DNA from: Legionella sp.
GTDB taxonomy: Bacteria > Pseudomonadota > Gammaproteobacteria > Legionellales > Legionellaceae
Length of the DNA: 7,139 nt
NCBI GenBank assembly: GCA_004297865.1
Contig: SCSO01000352.1
Location: 1 to 7,139 of the forward strand
Direction: 5' to 3'
The position numbers and the translations under genes were made by a program. Shown here one piece after another: positions 1-6,577 of this stretch (the stretch's first letter is position 1; the number at the start of each line of letters is the position of its first letter). Below the pieces are notes generated by a model. The model was given only the letters and a program-made list of their open reading frames with translations. It did no database searches and was not told where the DNA came from.

Positions 1-168
1 GATAAATTCATGAACGAAGGTCGCGCAATCATTAACATGATGGGCAATGCGATTGCCACGATTATTATTTCAGCTTGGCAAAAATCCTTTAATCATGAAC
101 GTGCACGTTTGATTTTGGCGGAACGACCCGTTGTGGCAGAGAAAACCAATTTAGTGAGCGAAGCTTAA
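1..168 (+). CDS. C-terminal fragment of a DctA-like dicarboxylate/cation symporter (5' end outside window)
   Basis: Reading frame 1 is open from the window edge to TAA at 166-168 and gives the last 55 residues of a transporter. The segment starts DKFMNEGRAI and continues with N12-x-x-G15-N16-A-I-A-T, the signature of the last membrane helix in the DAACS (dicarboxylate/amino acid:cation symporter) family. E. coli DctA has the matching pattern of a D-R-F-M stretch followed by N-L-V-G-N-G-V-A-T and then a W-x-K-x-x-x-H tail; here W26, K28 and H32 follow in similar order. The Asn-x-x-Gly-Asn form, where glutamate-type carriers such as GltPh have Asp in the last position, fits the DctA side. The protein would sit in the inner membrane and import C4-dicarboxylates or similar acids. 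The exact substrate cannot be read from this tail. A terminator follows six bases after the stop. Confidence 0.85.
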   Translation, partial: DKFMNEGRAIINMMGNAIATIIISAWQKSFNHERARLILAERPVVAEKTNLVSEA

Positions 169-173
169 GCTCT

Positions 174-199
174 CTTCTCCCTTTTAGGGAGAGGTTTTT
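174..199 (+). terminator. Rho-independent terminator of the symporter gene
   Basis: Bases 174-181 pair with 187-194 (eight pairs, one of them T-G) around a TTTTA loop. A run of five T follows at 195-199. It starts six bases after the symporter stop codon. On the other strand the stem is followed by no T run, so it should act only on plus-strand transcripts. Confidence 0.8.
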
Positions 200-274
200 G
201 TAGGTTGGGTCATGACCCAACATAAGCATTTCATTTTTTGTTCGGATTTTTTGTTGGGTCTCGACCCAACCTAC
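200..274 (-). repeat. Composite palindromic repeat, copy E1 (75 bp, inverted relative to E2 and E3)
   Basis: The element begins GTAGGTTGGGTC and ends GACCCAACCTAC. It contains a perfect 18-bp palindrome GTTGGGTCATGACCCAAC (204-221) and a near copy (253-270) with TC at the centre. Outer arms match over 23 bp with two mismatches. Its reverse complement contains GAAATGCTTATGTTGGG, which aligns with the right halves of the copies at 6483 and 7072, so this copy is in the opposite orientation. It lies between two convergent transcription units. No transposase is visible, so it behaves as a MITE-like or REP/BIME-like element. Confidence 0.85.
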
Positions 275-282
275 AAATTGGG

Positions 283-300
283 TTCCCGCTTGCGCGGGAA
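283..300. repeat. Short GC-rich palindrome (dRS3-like TTCCCGC/GCGGGAA)
   Basis: TTCCCGC (283-289) and GCGGGAA (294-300) are perfect inverted arms around TTGC, followed by TGACA. This resembles the small dispersed repeats of the form ATTCCC-N8-GGGAAT-GAC known from Neisseria (dRS3) and similar sequences in other proteobacteria. It is much more GC-rich than its surroundings. It could cap the 3' end of the minus-strand transcript, but neither strand carries a T run after the stem. Confidence 0.6.
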
Positions 301-340
301 TGACAAGAATGGGCTAATGGGGAAAGCCCGGTACTCATTT

Positions 341-3214
341 TTAATGAAGTACTAAACGGTCTTCTTTCACCCCATCCTTTTTTCCCCCATCCTTTTCCCC
401 TTTAAAAAACTGATTGGGCCCATGCACTTTTACTCGTGCTAAAGGTAAATGCAATTGCTCAGGTAACTGCTCAATATCAGTTAGTATATTATCGGATGCA
501 GCCATTGTATTAACCCAGTTTTTAATAGGTTCCTTTTCTTTGATTTTTGCCGTAATCAGTTGATCAATCTGTCGTAAAGGTGAGTTCTTTTTCAAAGCAT
601 AACCTTGGGCGTGGCTAAACTTTTTTAAAGTTTTATAAGCTTCCAGCAAATGGTTGCTTTCAGTAAAATGGGAATCGATATTTTTAGAGCTTAACTCCTG
701 CAACCCTTTAACAATCAACAATTGAATCCGATAAACCTGCAAGCTCATATTATAACGATAACAATCCAAAAGATGGGTGGTTGTTAAGGCCGGATTTTCA
801 TTGTGGGCACTTAGAAAAGCAGTAGTGTCTTCGCAGAATTTCTGAATACGTAATACATAATCTTCAGTACATTGGGGATTCAATTCCTTTTCAGATTGGC
901 CATGAGCAAAAAATTGCTTCTTGCCGGATTTCTGCGAAAAACTATGCACGTACTGATTAAGTACATCTTTGTATTTAAAGGTCACCGAGTTGTAGGCAAT
1001 ATCTAAACCTATAGCTTGGATAATATTATCCAACTCCACATCAGTAAACTCATACCCATCCTTGTTCTTATAGGATTTTGCTTGTTGCACTTTTTTATTT
1101 AAAAGAAATTTCTGATTAATCAGATCATCGAAAATAACGTCGGGATCAATTTTAAAATATTCTTTAACAAAGGACTTAATATGCAATTTGACTTCCGAGT
1201 TCAGGCTTTTATTAGTGCATATATTGGCTAATTGCTTCAATAATAGCATGCGATATAAAGTGAATTCGGGAAGAACTATAGCCGATTGTTGAAGTGGATC
1301 AATATTGGCTCCTGGATGGATTTTCTGACAAAGAGACAATAAAAAGGCGAAGGAGTTATGTAGATAGGTATCAACATTATCCACAGTTAAAAGATCAACA
1401 TAGTCATCACGGCTGGCAATACCTAGCATGTTACGGTATTCCGCATCCCCATAAAAAATAGGTTTGTGGGCATATCTAGGTTCGAATTCTTTATATAATT
1501 TATTTGCGGTAACACAAAGTAATTCATAAGGATTTGCTAAATTCTGATTTCCCGGCAACAAATGACGGAAATGATCAAAATCGCTACCATTACCACCCAA
1601 ACCACCTTCAGTAATAGGAAGACAATAAAAGGTTAATAAAATGGGAGGAATGTAATCAGTTTGACCAACGATTTCTAACACTTGTTCTTTAATTTTGGGA
1701 ATTAATTCCGATTCTTTAATGACTTGTTGATGATCATCCCGTTTGAGAAAATATCGGGTGCTATTGATCCATTGTTCCAAGCTGGCTAATTGTTTTTTAT
1801 TAATGGCATCTCTTAAATCAGTATTTTGTTGTTTACTTTCATTCATTAACTGAATGTATTCATGAGCCAGCTCACCCTCTATAGCATGACTATGACGATA
1901 GCGCGATGCATACTCTCTTAACCAACCGGCAACGGAACCGCGAGCAACATAGCGTTTTTCAAAGAGATTAAAAAAACGGGTATTAATATTTCTGAACCCT
2001 TCAGTCTCTTCAATCATTTCTTTAGATGTGGCTTTGGTATCTTTGGTTAATTTTTCCAATGCTAGATATTCATTGTTTATTTTATTGATAGAATCTTGAA
2101 TATGTTCTCGGTTCTCGGGATAGCGTTCATAATGCAGAAAATCTATTCCAGTCACCATAAAATAAGTCGCTATCCCAGCTAGTATTGCACCAGCGATAGC
2201 GATAGCAGCAACAAAAATGCTATTTAAAATAAAACCTAAGGCTAAAGACAGTACAAAAGCACTTAATAAGCCAGCGACTACTGGGGTAAGAATGTAGTGG
2301 GTGGCCAAAAGTCCTGGTTGATTCATTTGTCCAGTCATGTATTCGACCGAGAGTTGCATGAACTTCAGTTGAATTTCTTGGGTGAATGCTAAACGTTTTT
2401 GATTGGAATCAAAGAATTGATGCAACCATTTTTTGACAGGCGATTTGGACTCTTTGCTAATTTCATATTCTTGAACGGTGTATAGAGATTTAAAACTATT
2501 ACTAAAGACCTTATTCAGTTCCTGGATAAAATAGAGTTCTATTACTTTATCAATATCTTCTCGGCTTTCATTTTTTAAGTTGGCTAGATCGATAAAAGTA
2601 GCACGAGCATCAGGCTCAACAGGATTTTCAGAAATTTTGCCTAAGAGTAGCATTTCTCTAAAATGAAATAGCTTAATGAGTTCAACGGAAATACGTTCGC
2701 ATTCTTTAGCAATTAATTGGGAGAAGATAGATTCTTTATTCAATACTTCGGCAAACTGCTTTTGAGCATCCTCGTGATTTACAGAAAATTCTTGCATAAA
2801 ATAATCTATTAACAATCCCGAAATCGTGTGGCCTAAAGCGATGGAGAAAACGGCACCCGTCAATGAAGTAAGAATAGTCTGGTGCAACTGAATAATAGGA
2901 TTTTCAAAAAGGGCGTTACTTAAACGCTCAGGAATAATCGCTTTAAAAATTCCGGATACGTAGCTAAAAAAGGTTGTATTATTAGCAATGGTTTCTTCGG
3001 TACTTTCACTGGAGCTTTTTGCAATAGACTCCAGGTAATGATTGATCACTGTATGTACATCTGCTAATGCCCGCAGTCGACTAAGCGTCTTTGGCGTATA
3101 CCCTTGAGCGTATAATTGTTGCGTATGGGCTTGCATTTGCGCATCAAGATTGTCTTGATGATTTTTTTTTATAGCAGCAAGGATCTCGGTTTCACGGTGA
3201 GCTAAATAAGGCAT
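341..3214 (-). CDS. Large unrecognised protein with three membrane segments; possible secreted effector
   Basis: This 957-residue protein matches no family I recognise. Visible features in order: a charged helical N-terminus with no signal peptide; a Ser/Thr-rich linker near 67-81; a hydrophobic segment at about 112-137; a helical region to about 300; a strong hydrophobic pair at about 307-330 and 332-357, likely a membrane hairpin; a coiled-coil-like charged stretch at about 366-405; then a long soluble C-terminal half containing a Gly-rich turn (EGGLGGNGSDFDHF, 536-549). The tail has 5-residue repeats (GEKDG, GKKDG, VKEDR; 939-953) and ends in LVLH. A charged C-terminus with hydrophobic residues at -3 and -4 resembles Dot/Icm (type IVB) signals; this is inference. 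The start at 3214 has only a weak GGA eight bases upstream. The gene lies 38 bp after upp and may be read with it. An ordinary inner-membrane protein is the alternative. Confidence 0.85.
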   Translation of the reverse strand: MPYLAHRETEILAAIKKNHQDNLDAQMQAHTQQLYAQGYTPKTLSRLRALADVHTVINHYLESIAKSSSESTEETIANNTTFFSYVSGIFKAIIPERLSNALFENPIIQLHQTILTSLTGAVFSIALGHTISGLLIDYFMQEFSVNHEDAQKQFAEVLNKESIFSQLIAKECERISVELIKLFHFREMLLLGKISENPVEPDARATFIDLANLKNESREDIDKVIELYFIQELNKVFSNSFKSLYTVQEYEISKESKSPVKKWLHQFFDSNQKRLAFTQEIQLKFMQLSVEYMTGQMNQPGLLATHYILTPVVAGLLSAFVLSLALGFILNSIFVAAIAIAGAILAGIATYFMVTGIDFLHYERYPENREHIQDSINKINNEYLALEKLTKDTKATSKEMIEETEGFRNINTRFFNLFEKRYVARGSVAGWLREYASRYRHSHAIEGELAHEYIQLMNESKQQNTDLRDAINKKQLASLEQWINSTRYFLKRDDHQQVIKESELIPKIKEQVLEIVGQTDYIPPILLTFYCLPITEGGLGGNGSDFDHFRHLLPGNQNLANPYELLCVTANKLYKEFEPRYAHKPIFYGDAEYRNMLGIASRDDYVDLLTVDNVDTYLHNSFAFLLSLCQKIHPGANIDPLQQSAIVLPEFTLYRMLLLKQLANICTNKSLNSEVKLHIKSFVKEYFKIDPDVIFDDLINQKFLLNKKVQQAKSYKNKDGYEFTDVELDNIIQAIGLDIAYNSVTFKYKDVLNQYVHSFSQKSGKKQFFAHGQSEKELNPQCTEDYVLRIQKFCEDTTAFLSAHNENPALTTTHLLDCYRYNMSLQVYRIQLLIVKGLQELSSKNIDSHFTESNHLLEAYKTLKKFSHAQGYALKKNSPLRQIDQLITAKIKEKEPIKNWVNTMAASDNILTDIEQLPEQLHLPLARVKVHGPNQFFKGEKDGGKKDGVKEDRLVLH

Positions 3215-3218
3215 GATA

Positions 3219-3236
3219 TTTTCAATCCATTGAAAA
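3219..3236 (-). promoter_or_regulatory. AT-rich inverted repeat covering the weak ribosome binding site of the 957-residue gene
   Basis: TTTTCAAT (3219-3226) and ATTGAAAA (3229-3236) are perfect 8-base inverted arms around two bases. On the minus strand the only Shine-Dalgarno-like bases, GGA, fall at the loop and end eight bases before the ATG at 3214. In mRNA this could form a weak hairpin around the ribosome binding site; as DNA it could be an operator. Function is inferred only. Confidence 0.35.
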
Positions 3237-3252
3237 GTTTAGATAGAGGGAC

Positions 3253-3897
3253 TTAATGTTCCAACTTAGTCCCGTAAAGACGATCGCCAGCATCACCCAG
3301 TCCTGGGATGATGTAACCGTGATCATCTAATTTTTCATCAATGGCAGCCGTATAGACGAGAACGTCAGGATGCTCATGATGGAAAGCAGCTAAGCCCTCT
3401 GGTGAGGCCAATAAACAAAGAAATTTGATTGATTTAGGGTTGACTTGTTTAATCTCTTTAACTGCAGCAATGGCAGAATTTCCGGTGGCTAACATGGGAT
3501 CGACGATGATCACGTCACGATCTTGCGTGTGTTCAGGCAGTTTAAAAAAATATTCTATAGGCTCTAAAGTTTTCGGATCACGATAAAGACCAATATGTCC
3601 TACTCTTGCGGTAGGAATTAATTGCAACATGCCATCGATGATGCCATTGCCGGCACGTAAAATAGAAACGAACACCATTTTCTTTCCCTTGATGACGGGT
3701 GATTGCATAGTCGCCATGGGTGTTTCAATCGTTTCATAAGTAATTTCTAAATCCCTAGTGACTTCATAGGCTAATAACATGCTCACTTCTTGCATCAGAC
3801 TACGAAACTTTACGGTGCTGGTGTCCTTTTTACGCATAATGGTGAGTTTATGTTGTAAAAGCGGGTGACTTACGACAACGACTTGTTTGGTATTCAT
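3253..3897 (-). CDS. upp: Uracil phosphoribosyltransferase
   Basis: A 214-residue cytosolic enzyme that joins uracil to PRPP to make UMP and pyrophosphate. It aligns along its whole length with E. coli Upp (208 residues). Visible motifs: HPLLQHKLTIMR (11-22) at the N-terminus; SILRAGNGIIDGM (78-90); YRDPKTLEPIEYF (105-117); the PRPP-binding loop VDPMLATGNS (132-141); ASPEG (164-168); and the uracil-binding end HGYIIPGLGDAGDRLYGT (193-210). The start at 3897 has AAGGA seven bases upstream, a site that overlaps the stop of urc4; the gap between the two genes is 11 bp. Upp normally serves pyrimidine salvage. Its position behind urc1 and urc4 suggests that here it also feeds UMP to the URC catabolic pathway, as the UPRT-type Urc6 does in Lachancea kluyveri. 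Whether a second upp exists elsewhere in the genome cannot be seen. Confidence 0.97.
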   Translation of the reverse strand: MNTKQVVVVSHPLLQHKLTIMRKKDTSTVKFRSLMQEVSMLLAYEVTRDLEITYETIETPMATMQSPVIKGKKMVFVSILRAGNGIIDGMLQLIPTARVGHIGLYRDPKTLEPIEYFFKLPEHTQDRDVIIVDPMLATGNSAIAAVKEIKQVNPKSIKFLCLLASPEGLAAFHHEHPDVLVYTAAIDEKLDDHGYIIPGLGDAGDRLYGTKLEH

Positions 3898-3908
3898 AAC
3901 AATCCTTC

Positions 3909-5141
3909 TTAAAAAACAGTGCCATCACTAATAATGTGTAAGGGTGGGGTGCCTGATGGACGTTTTTGTTTGGCAATTTGCCGTCCAGCCTCCCAAGTTC
4001 CGCCTTGGAGAATTTTAGCTAGCGGTAAAGCGTTTGCATCCATTTGTAATTTGCTACGGATGAGATTCGCAATTTCATCAAGTAAAGCTACAGTAAGGGC
4101 GCGCCATTCAACCACTAGCTCAGAGCTAGGCTCCTGCGGAATGTCTAATACTGCTTTATTTTTAACTTCGAGTAAACCGCTATCAATTAGTAAACCACCA
4201 TTTCGGTATTCAGGCAAACCGGTTAATTCATTTAAATCGTTGACTTGAATACCGGCTAATTCCAAAGGTTCGATAAGAGAATAAGTTAACCATTGCGACA
4301 ATTTATGAAAGGGGATGTATTCTGAACCTGGTTCAGTAGTTTTAAGTGCCTTATGAATCCACACATCGCCTAGGGAAACCCCTTGATAGACTAAACGTTC
4401 TGGCCATACAGAATGGAAAGCCTGCAATACAGCCTGAAAGAGGGTGCTTGCGGAAATACTATTCTTTTTTTCTAAGGAACAGACATAACTGTAAAAATCA
4501 CCTAATCGACCCTCTTTACCGAAGTATTCCACCTTGTCTTGCAGGGTCTTTCCTAATTGATTTAATAAGGCTACACGTCCTGTAACTCCTTCTAAAGAGT
4601 TATCAGGACTAATTTGAAATGCTCGGTTTAAGTCCTTCTCTTGGAAATTTATTAAGGCTTCGGCATCGACTCGTAAAGGTTCCTGCGGATCAGCACTTAA
4701 AGTACCTTGGAGATAAAGTGTTAAACTGGCTAAGGCTAACCCTTCGGAGCGAGTGTATTCCTTTCCAGAAGCTGGTTCTATATAGCGCCAATGTGGTCCA
4801 GCACCTGCATCGAGAAAAACACTAATGATCACTAACTCATAAAGTATCCTGCCTCGTTCCATTGAGGTTTTGGCAGCAATGTCTTTTTGTAATTGCTCAA
4901 TGCGTTTAACTTGTCCTACTTCAAAATGACGCCAGCGACTATGGTAGGGAACATCGAGCTTTGGATAATTTTTTAGAATCACGGTCAGCACATAATCAGC
5001 CGTGTTTTGTAGTTGTTCTTCATGTAAAGAAAAATGCTCTAGCTTATTGTTTTTGGCCAAAGCTAATATACGCTGTGCTTGGGAGCGAATGGTATGTGGG
5101 TCTTGCAGTTTAAGGAGTACTTCTGCAATTTCTTTATTCAT
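3909..5141 (-). CDS. urc4: Urc4/Urg3 family protein (DUF1688) of uracil catabolism
   Basis: The 410-residue product carries the conserved blocks of the DUF1688 family: VPYHSRWRHFEVG (64-76); SVFLDAGAGPHWRYIE (107-122) followed by TRSEGLALAS (130-139); GLPEYRNGGLLIDSG (308-322); and the C-terminal LAKILQGGTWEAGRQIA (374-390) leading to SDGTVF at the very end. The length and intact ends indicate a functional gene. Fungal Urc4 is required for the URC route, and urc4 mutants of Lachancea kluyveri are reported to accumulate ribosylurea, so the enzyme probably acts on that intermediate or its phosphate. The exact reaction is not known to me. The start codon lies inside the end of urc1 (ATGAATAA, 8 bp overlap), with AAAGGA about ten bases upstream, which points to translational coupling. 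No signal peptide or membrane segment is visible, so it should be cytosolic. Confidence 0.95.
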   Translation of the reverse strand: MNKEIAEVLLKLQDPHTIRSQAQRILALAKNNKLEHFSLHEEQLQNTADYVLTVILKNYPKLDVPYHSRWRHFEVGQVKRIEQLQKDIAAKTSMERGRILYELVIISVFLDAGAGPHWRYIEPASGKEYTRSEGLALASLTLYLQGTLSADPQEPLRVDAEALINFQEKDLNRAFQISPDNSLEGVTGRVALLNQLGKTLQDKVEYFGKEGRLGDFYSYVCSLEKKNSISASTLFQAVLQAFHSVWPERLVYQGVSLGDVWIHKALKTTEPGSEYIPFHKLSQWLTYSLIEPLELAGIQVNDLNELTGLPEYRNGGLLIDSGLLEVKNKAVLDIPQEPSSELVVEWRALTVALLDEIANLIRSKLQMDANALPLAKILQGGTWEAGRQIAKQKRPSGTPPLHIISDGTVF

Positions 5142-6402
5142 GAAGCCCGCGTCCTTTAGGTTGTGCTAATTCGTTAATATCAATGATGCGATCTGGAGAA
5201 TAATATCCAGCAGCCCGTTTCGCATCCATTTCTACTTTAGCATCGGGAGGAATTAAATCGTCAGGAATTTTCACGCGTTCGACGACTTCAATCCCTGAAT
5301 TTTGTAGGGCTTCAAATTTCATATTGGACATAGAAACAAATCGTTGGATTTTGGTAATGCCTAACCAATGCAAAACGTCCGACATTAATTCTTGGAAGCG
5401 CATGTCTTGCACACCAGCTACGCATTCAGTGCGTTCAAAATATTTAGCCGCAGTATCACCACCTAATTGCCGTTTGCGCGCGTTGTACACAAGGAATTTA
5501 GTGACTTCGCCTAAAGCACGGCCTTCTTTGCGATTATAAACAATCAGTCCTACACCACCTCGTTGTGCGGATTCAATGCACAGTTCAATCCCGTGGGTCA
5601 AATAGGGGCGACAGGTGCAAATATCCGAGCCAAAGACATCTGAACCATTACATTCATCGTGTATACGGCAGGTCAGTTCTGTTTGGCTATCATGTATTTT
5701 AGAAACATCACCGAAAAAGTAAGCAGTTAATCCGCCAATGGGTGGTAAGAAAACATCTAGATCACTGCGGGTCACTAATTCAGGAAACATGCCAGCTGTT
5801 TGTTCGAAGAGGGTTCGGCGTAATAACGATTCGGAAATCTTAAAACGCTCTGCAATTCCAGGTAAAAACCAAACGGGTTCTATGGCTGCTTTGGTAACCA
5901 CTATATCGCCAGATTCATTTAGAATTTTCCCATCAGGTTTTAAGCGTCCTTTTTGCATGGAGATATGCAGTTCGGGAATATTGATATGGGCACGGGTGAC
6001 TGCAATGGTGGGGCGAATGTCGTAGCCATTGTGAATTTCTTCACGAAAAGTAGAGGCTACTAAATGGCCCCAGGGATCTAAAGAAACAATTTTGCCTGCT
6101 TCACCCCATTGTGGGTGAGGTCCTATATCGACTGGAGGTGTAGTATCAGTTAAATCGGGAACATGTTCTGGATCGAGTATGCCGGCTGCCACTGCGAGGG
6201 CGCGATATACGGAATAGGATCCTGAGTGGGTGCCTATGGCGTTACGATTTTTAATATTAGTTAACGAGGCGATGACTGGGCCTCGTGTTTTAGGATCTGC
6301 AGCTCCCCATTGGATTTTTACAGGGACGGCGGTTTGTCCTGAAGGATGAGAAGAAAGGATAATATGTCCTTTAGATTTCTTTTTAGATTCATCGGATATC
6401 AT
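5134..6402 (-). CDS. urc1: Urc1-type GTP cyclohydrolase II homologue of uracil catabolism
   Basis: With the start chosen at 6402 the protein has 422 residues, about twice E. coli RibA. An N-terminal domain of some 240 residues specific to the Urc1 group (THSGSYSVYRALAVAAG, GPHPQWGEAGKIVSLDPWGH) precedes a RibA-like domain. The latter keeps the zinc site C-x10-C-x-C (Cys251, Cys262, Cys264), Y289-N-R-K-E-G-R corresponding to Tyr105 and its EGR neighbour in E. coli RibA, and D333-M-R335 aligning with Asp126/Arg128. It is the first gene of urc1-urc4-upp, and in the URC pathway it is thought to act on the pyrimidine ring of a uridine nucleotide rather than in riboflavin synthesis. Start: ATG at 6402 has AAAGGA nine bases upstream. 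ATG at 6411 abuts that same AAAGGA, and ATG at 6426 has no visible ribosome binding site. The upstream starts would add 3 or 8 residues. Confidence 0.95.
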   Translation of the reverse strand: MISDESKKKSKGHIILSSHPSGQTAVPVKIQWGAADPKTRGPVIASLTNIKNRNAIGTHSGSYSVYRALAVAAGILDPEHVPDLTDTTPPVDIGPHPQWGEAGKIVSLDPWGHLVASTFREEIHNGYDIRPTIAVTRAHINIPELHISMQKGRLKPDGKILNESGDIVVTKAAIEPVWFLPGIAERFKISESLLRRTLFEQTAGMFPELVTRSDLDVFLPPIGGLTAYFFGDVSKIHDSQTELTCRIHDECNGSDVFGSDICTCRPYLTHGIELCIESAQRGGVGLIVYNRKEGRALGEVTKFLVYNARKRQLGGDTAAKYFERTECVAGVQDMRFQELMSDVLHWLGITKIQRFVSMSNMKFEALQNSGIEVVERVKIPDDLIPPDAKVEMDAKRAAGYYSPDRIIDINELAQPKGRGLHE

Positions 6403-6435
6403 GGTACTCATTCCTTTAGTTTCCATTTTTAATTT

Positions 6436-6464
6436 ATTCTAAGTTAATTTTGTCTTTGCGACTA
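6436..6464 (-). promoter_or_regulatory. Weak candidate sigma-70 promoter for the urc operon
   Basis: On the minus strand TAGAAT (6441-6436) matches the -10 consensus at five of six bases. TAGTCG (6464-6459), 17 bases upstream, matches only three bases of the -35. Transcription would start near 6429, leaving almost no leader for an ATG at 6426 but a normal one for 6402. The -35 is poor, so this is tentative. Confidence 0.3.
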
Positions 6465-6482
6465 CACTGTTTTAAATCTATT

Positions 6483-6559
6483 GTAGGTTGGGTCAAGACC
6501 CAACAAAAGGATTTTGAGCGACGATGAAATGGTTATGTTGGGTCATGACCCCAACCTAC
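6483..6559 (+). repeat. Composite palindromic repeat, copy E2 (77 bp)
   Basis: The element runs from GTAGGTTGGGTC to CCCCAACCTAC and contains two self-complementary modules, GTTGGGTCAAGACCCAAC (6487-6504) and GTTGGGTCATGACCCCAAC (6537-6555, one extra C). The right half has GAAATGGTTATGTTGGG, one base different from copy E1 read in reverse. It lies between the divergent urc1 and MAPEG genes and upstream of the best MAPEG promoter. It contains the ATG at 6524 that opens a spurious N-terminal extension of the MAPEG frame. Confidence 0.85.
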
Positions 6560-6577
6560 GAGGGTGTAGAGAACACC

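Noticed and set aside
200..300. Possible CRISPR array or tRNA-like structure suggested by repeated palindromes
   Set aside because: The repeats are nested inverted units in three distant copies without regular spacers, and no tRNA arms or CCA-type features are present.
311..329. GGGCT/AGCCC hairpin as terminator of the orphan gene
   Set aside because: Only five pairs with a nine-base loop and no T run on the minus strand after it.
3919..4248. Plus-strand open frame of 109 codons
   Set aside because: It lies wholly opposite the well-conserved C-terminal half of urc4, whose family motifs confirm the minus strand; the translation has no recognisable features.
4346..4825. Two short plus-strand frames (79 and 68 codons)
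   Set aside because: Both are antisense to the urc4 coding sequence and show no ribosome binding site or family resemblance.
5324..6025. Two plus-strand frames (71 and 95 codons)
   Set aside because: Both are antisense to urc1, including its catalytic motif region, and are best explained as codon-usage shadows.
3253..6402. Reading urc1 as a riboflavin biosynthesis gene (ribA)
   Set aside because: The protein is about twice the length of RibA, has the Urc1-specific N-terminal domain and sits with urc4 and upp instead of other rib genes.
6563..6577. GGTGT/ACACC hairpin followed by TTT as a terminator
   Set aside because: Five pairs and three T are too weak, and the T run is the start of the better -35 box TTTACA.
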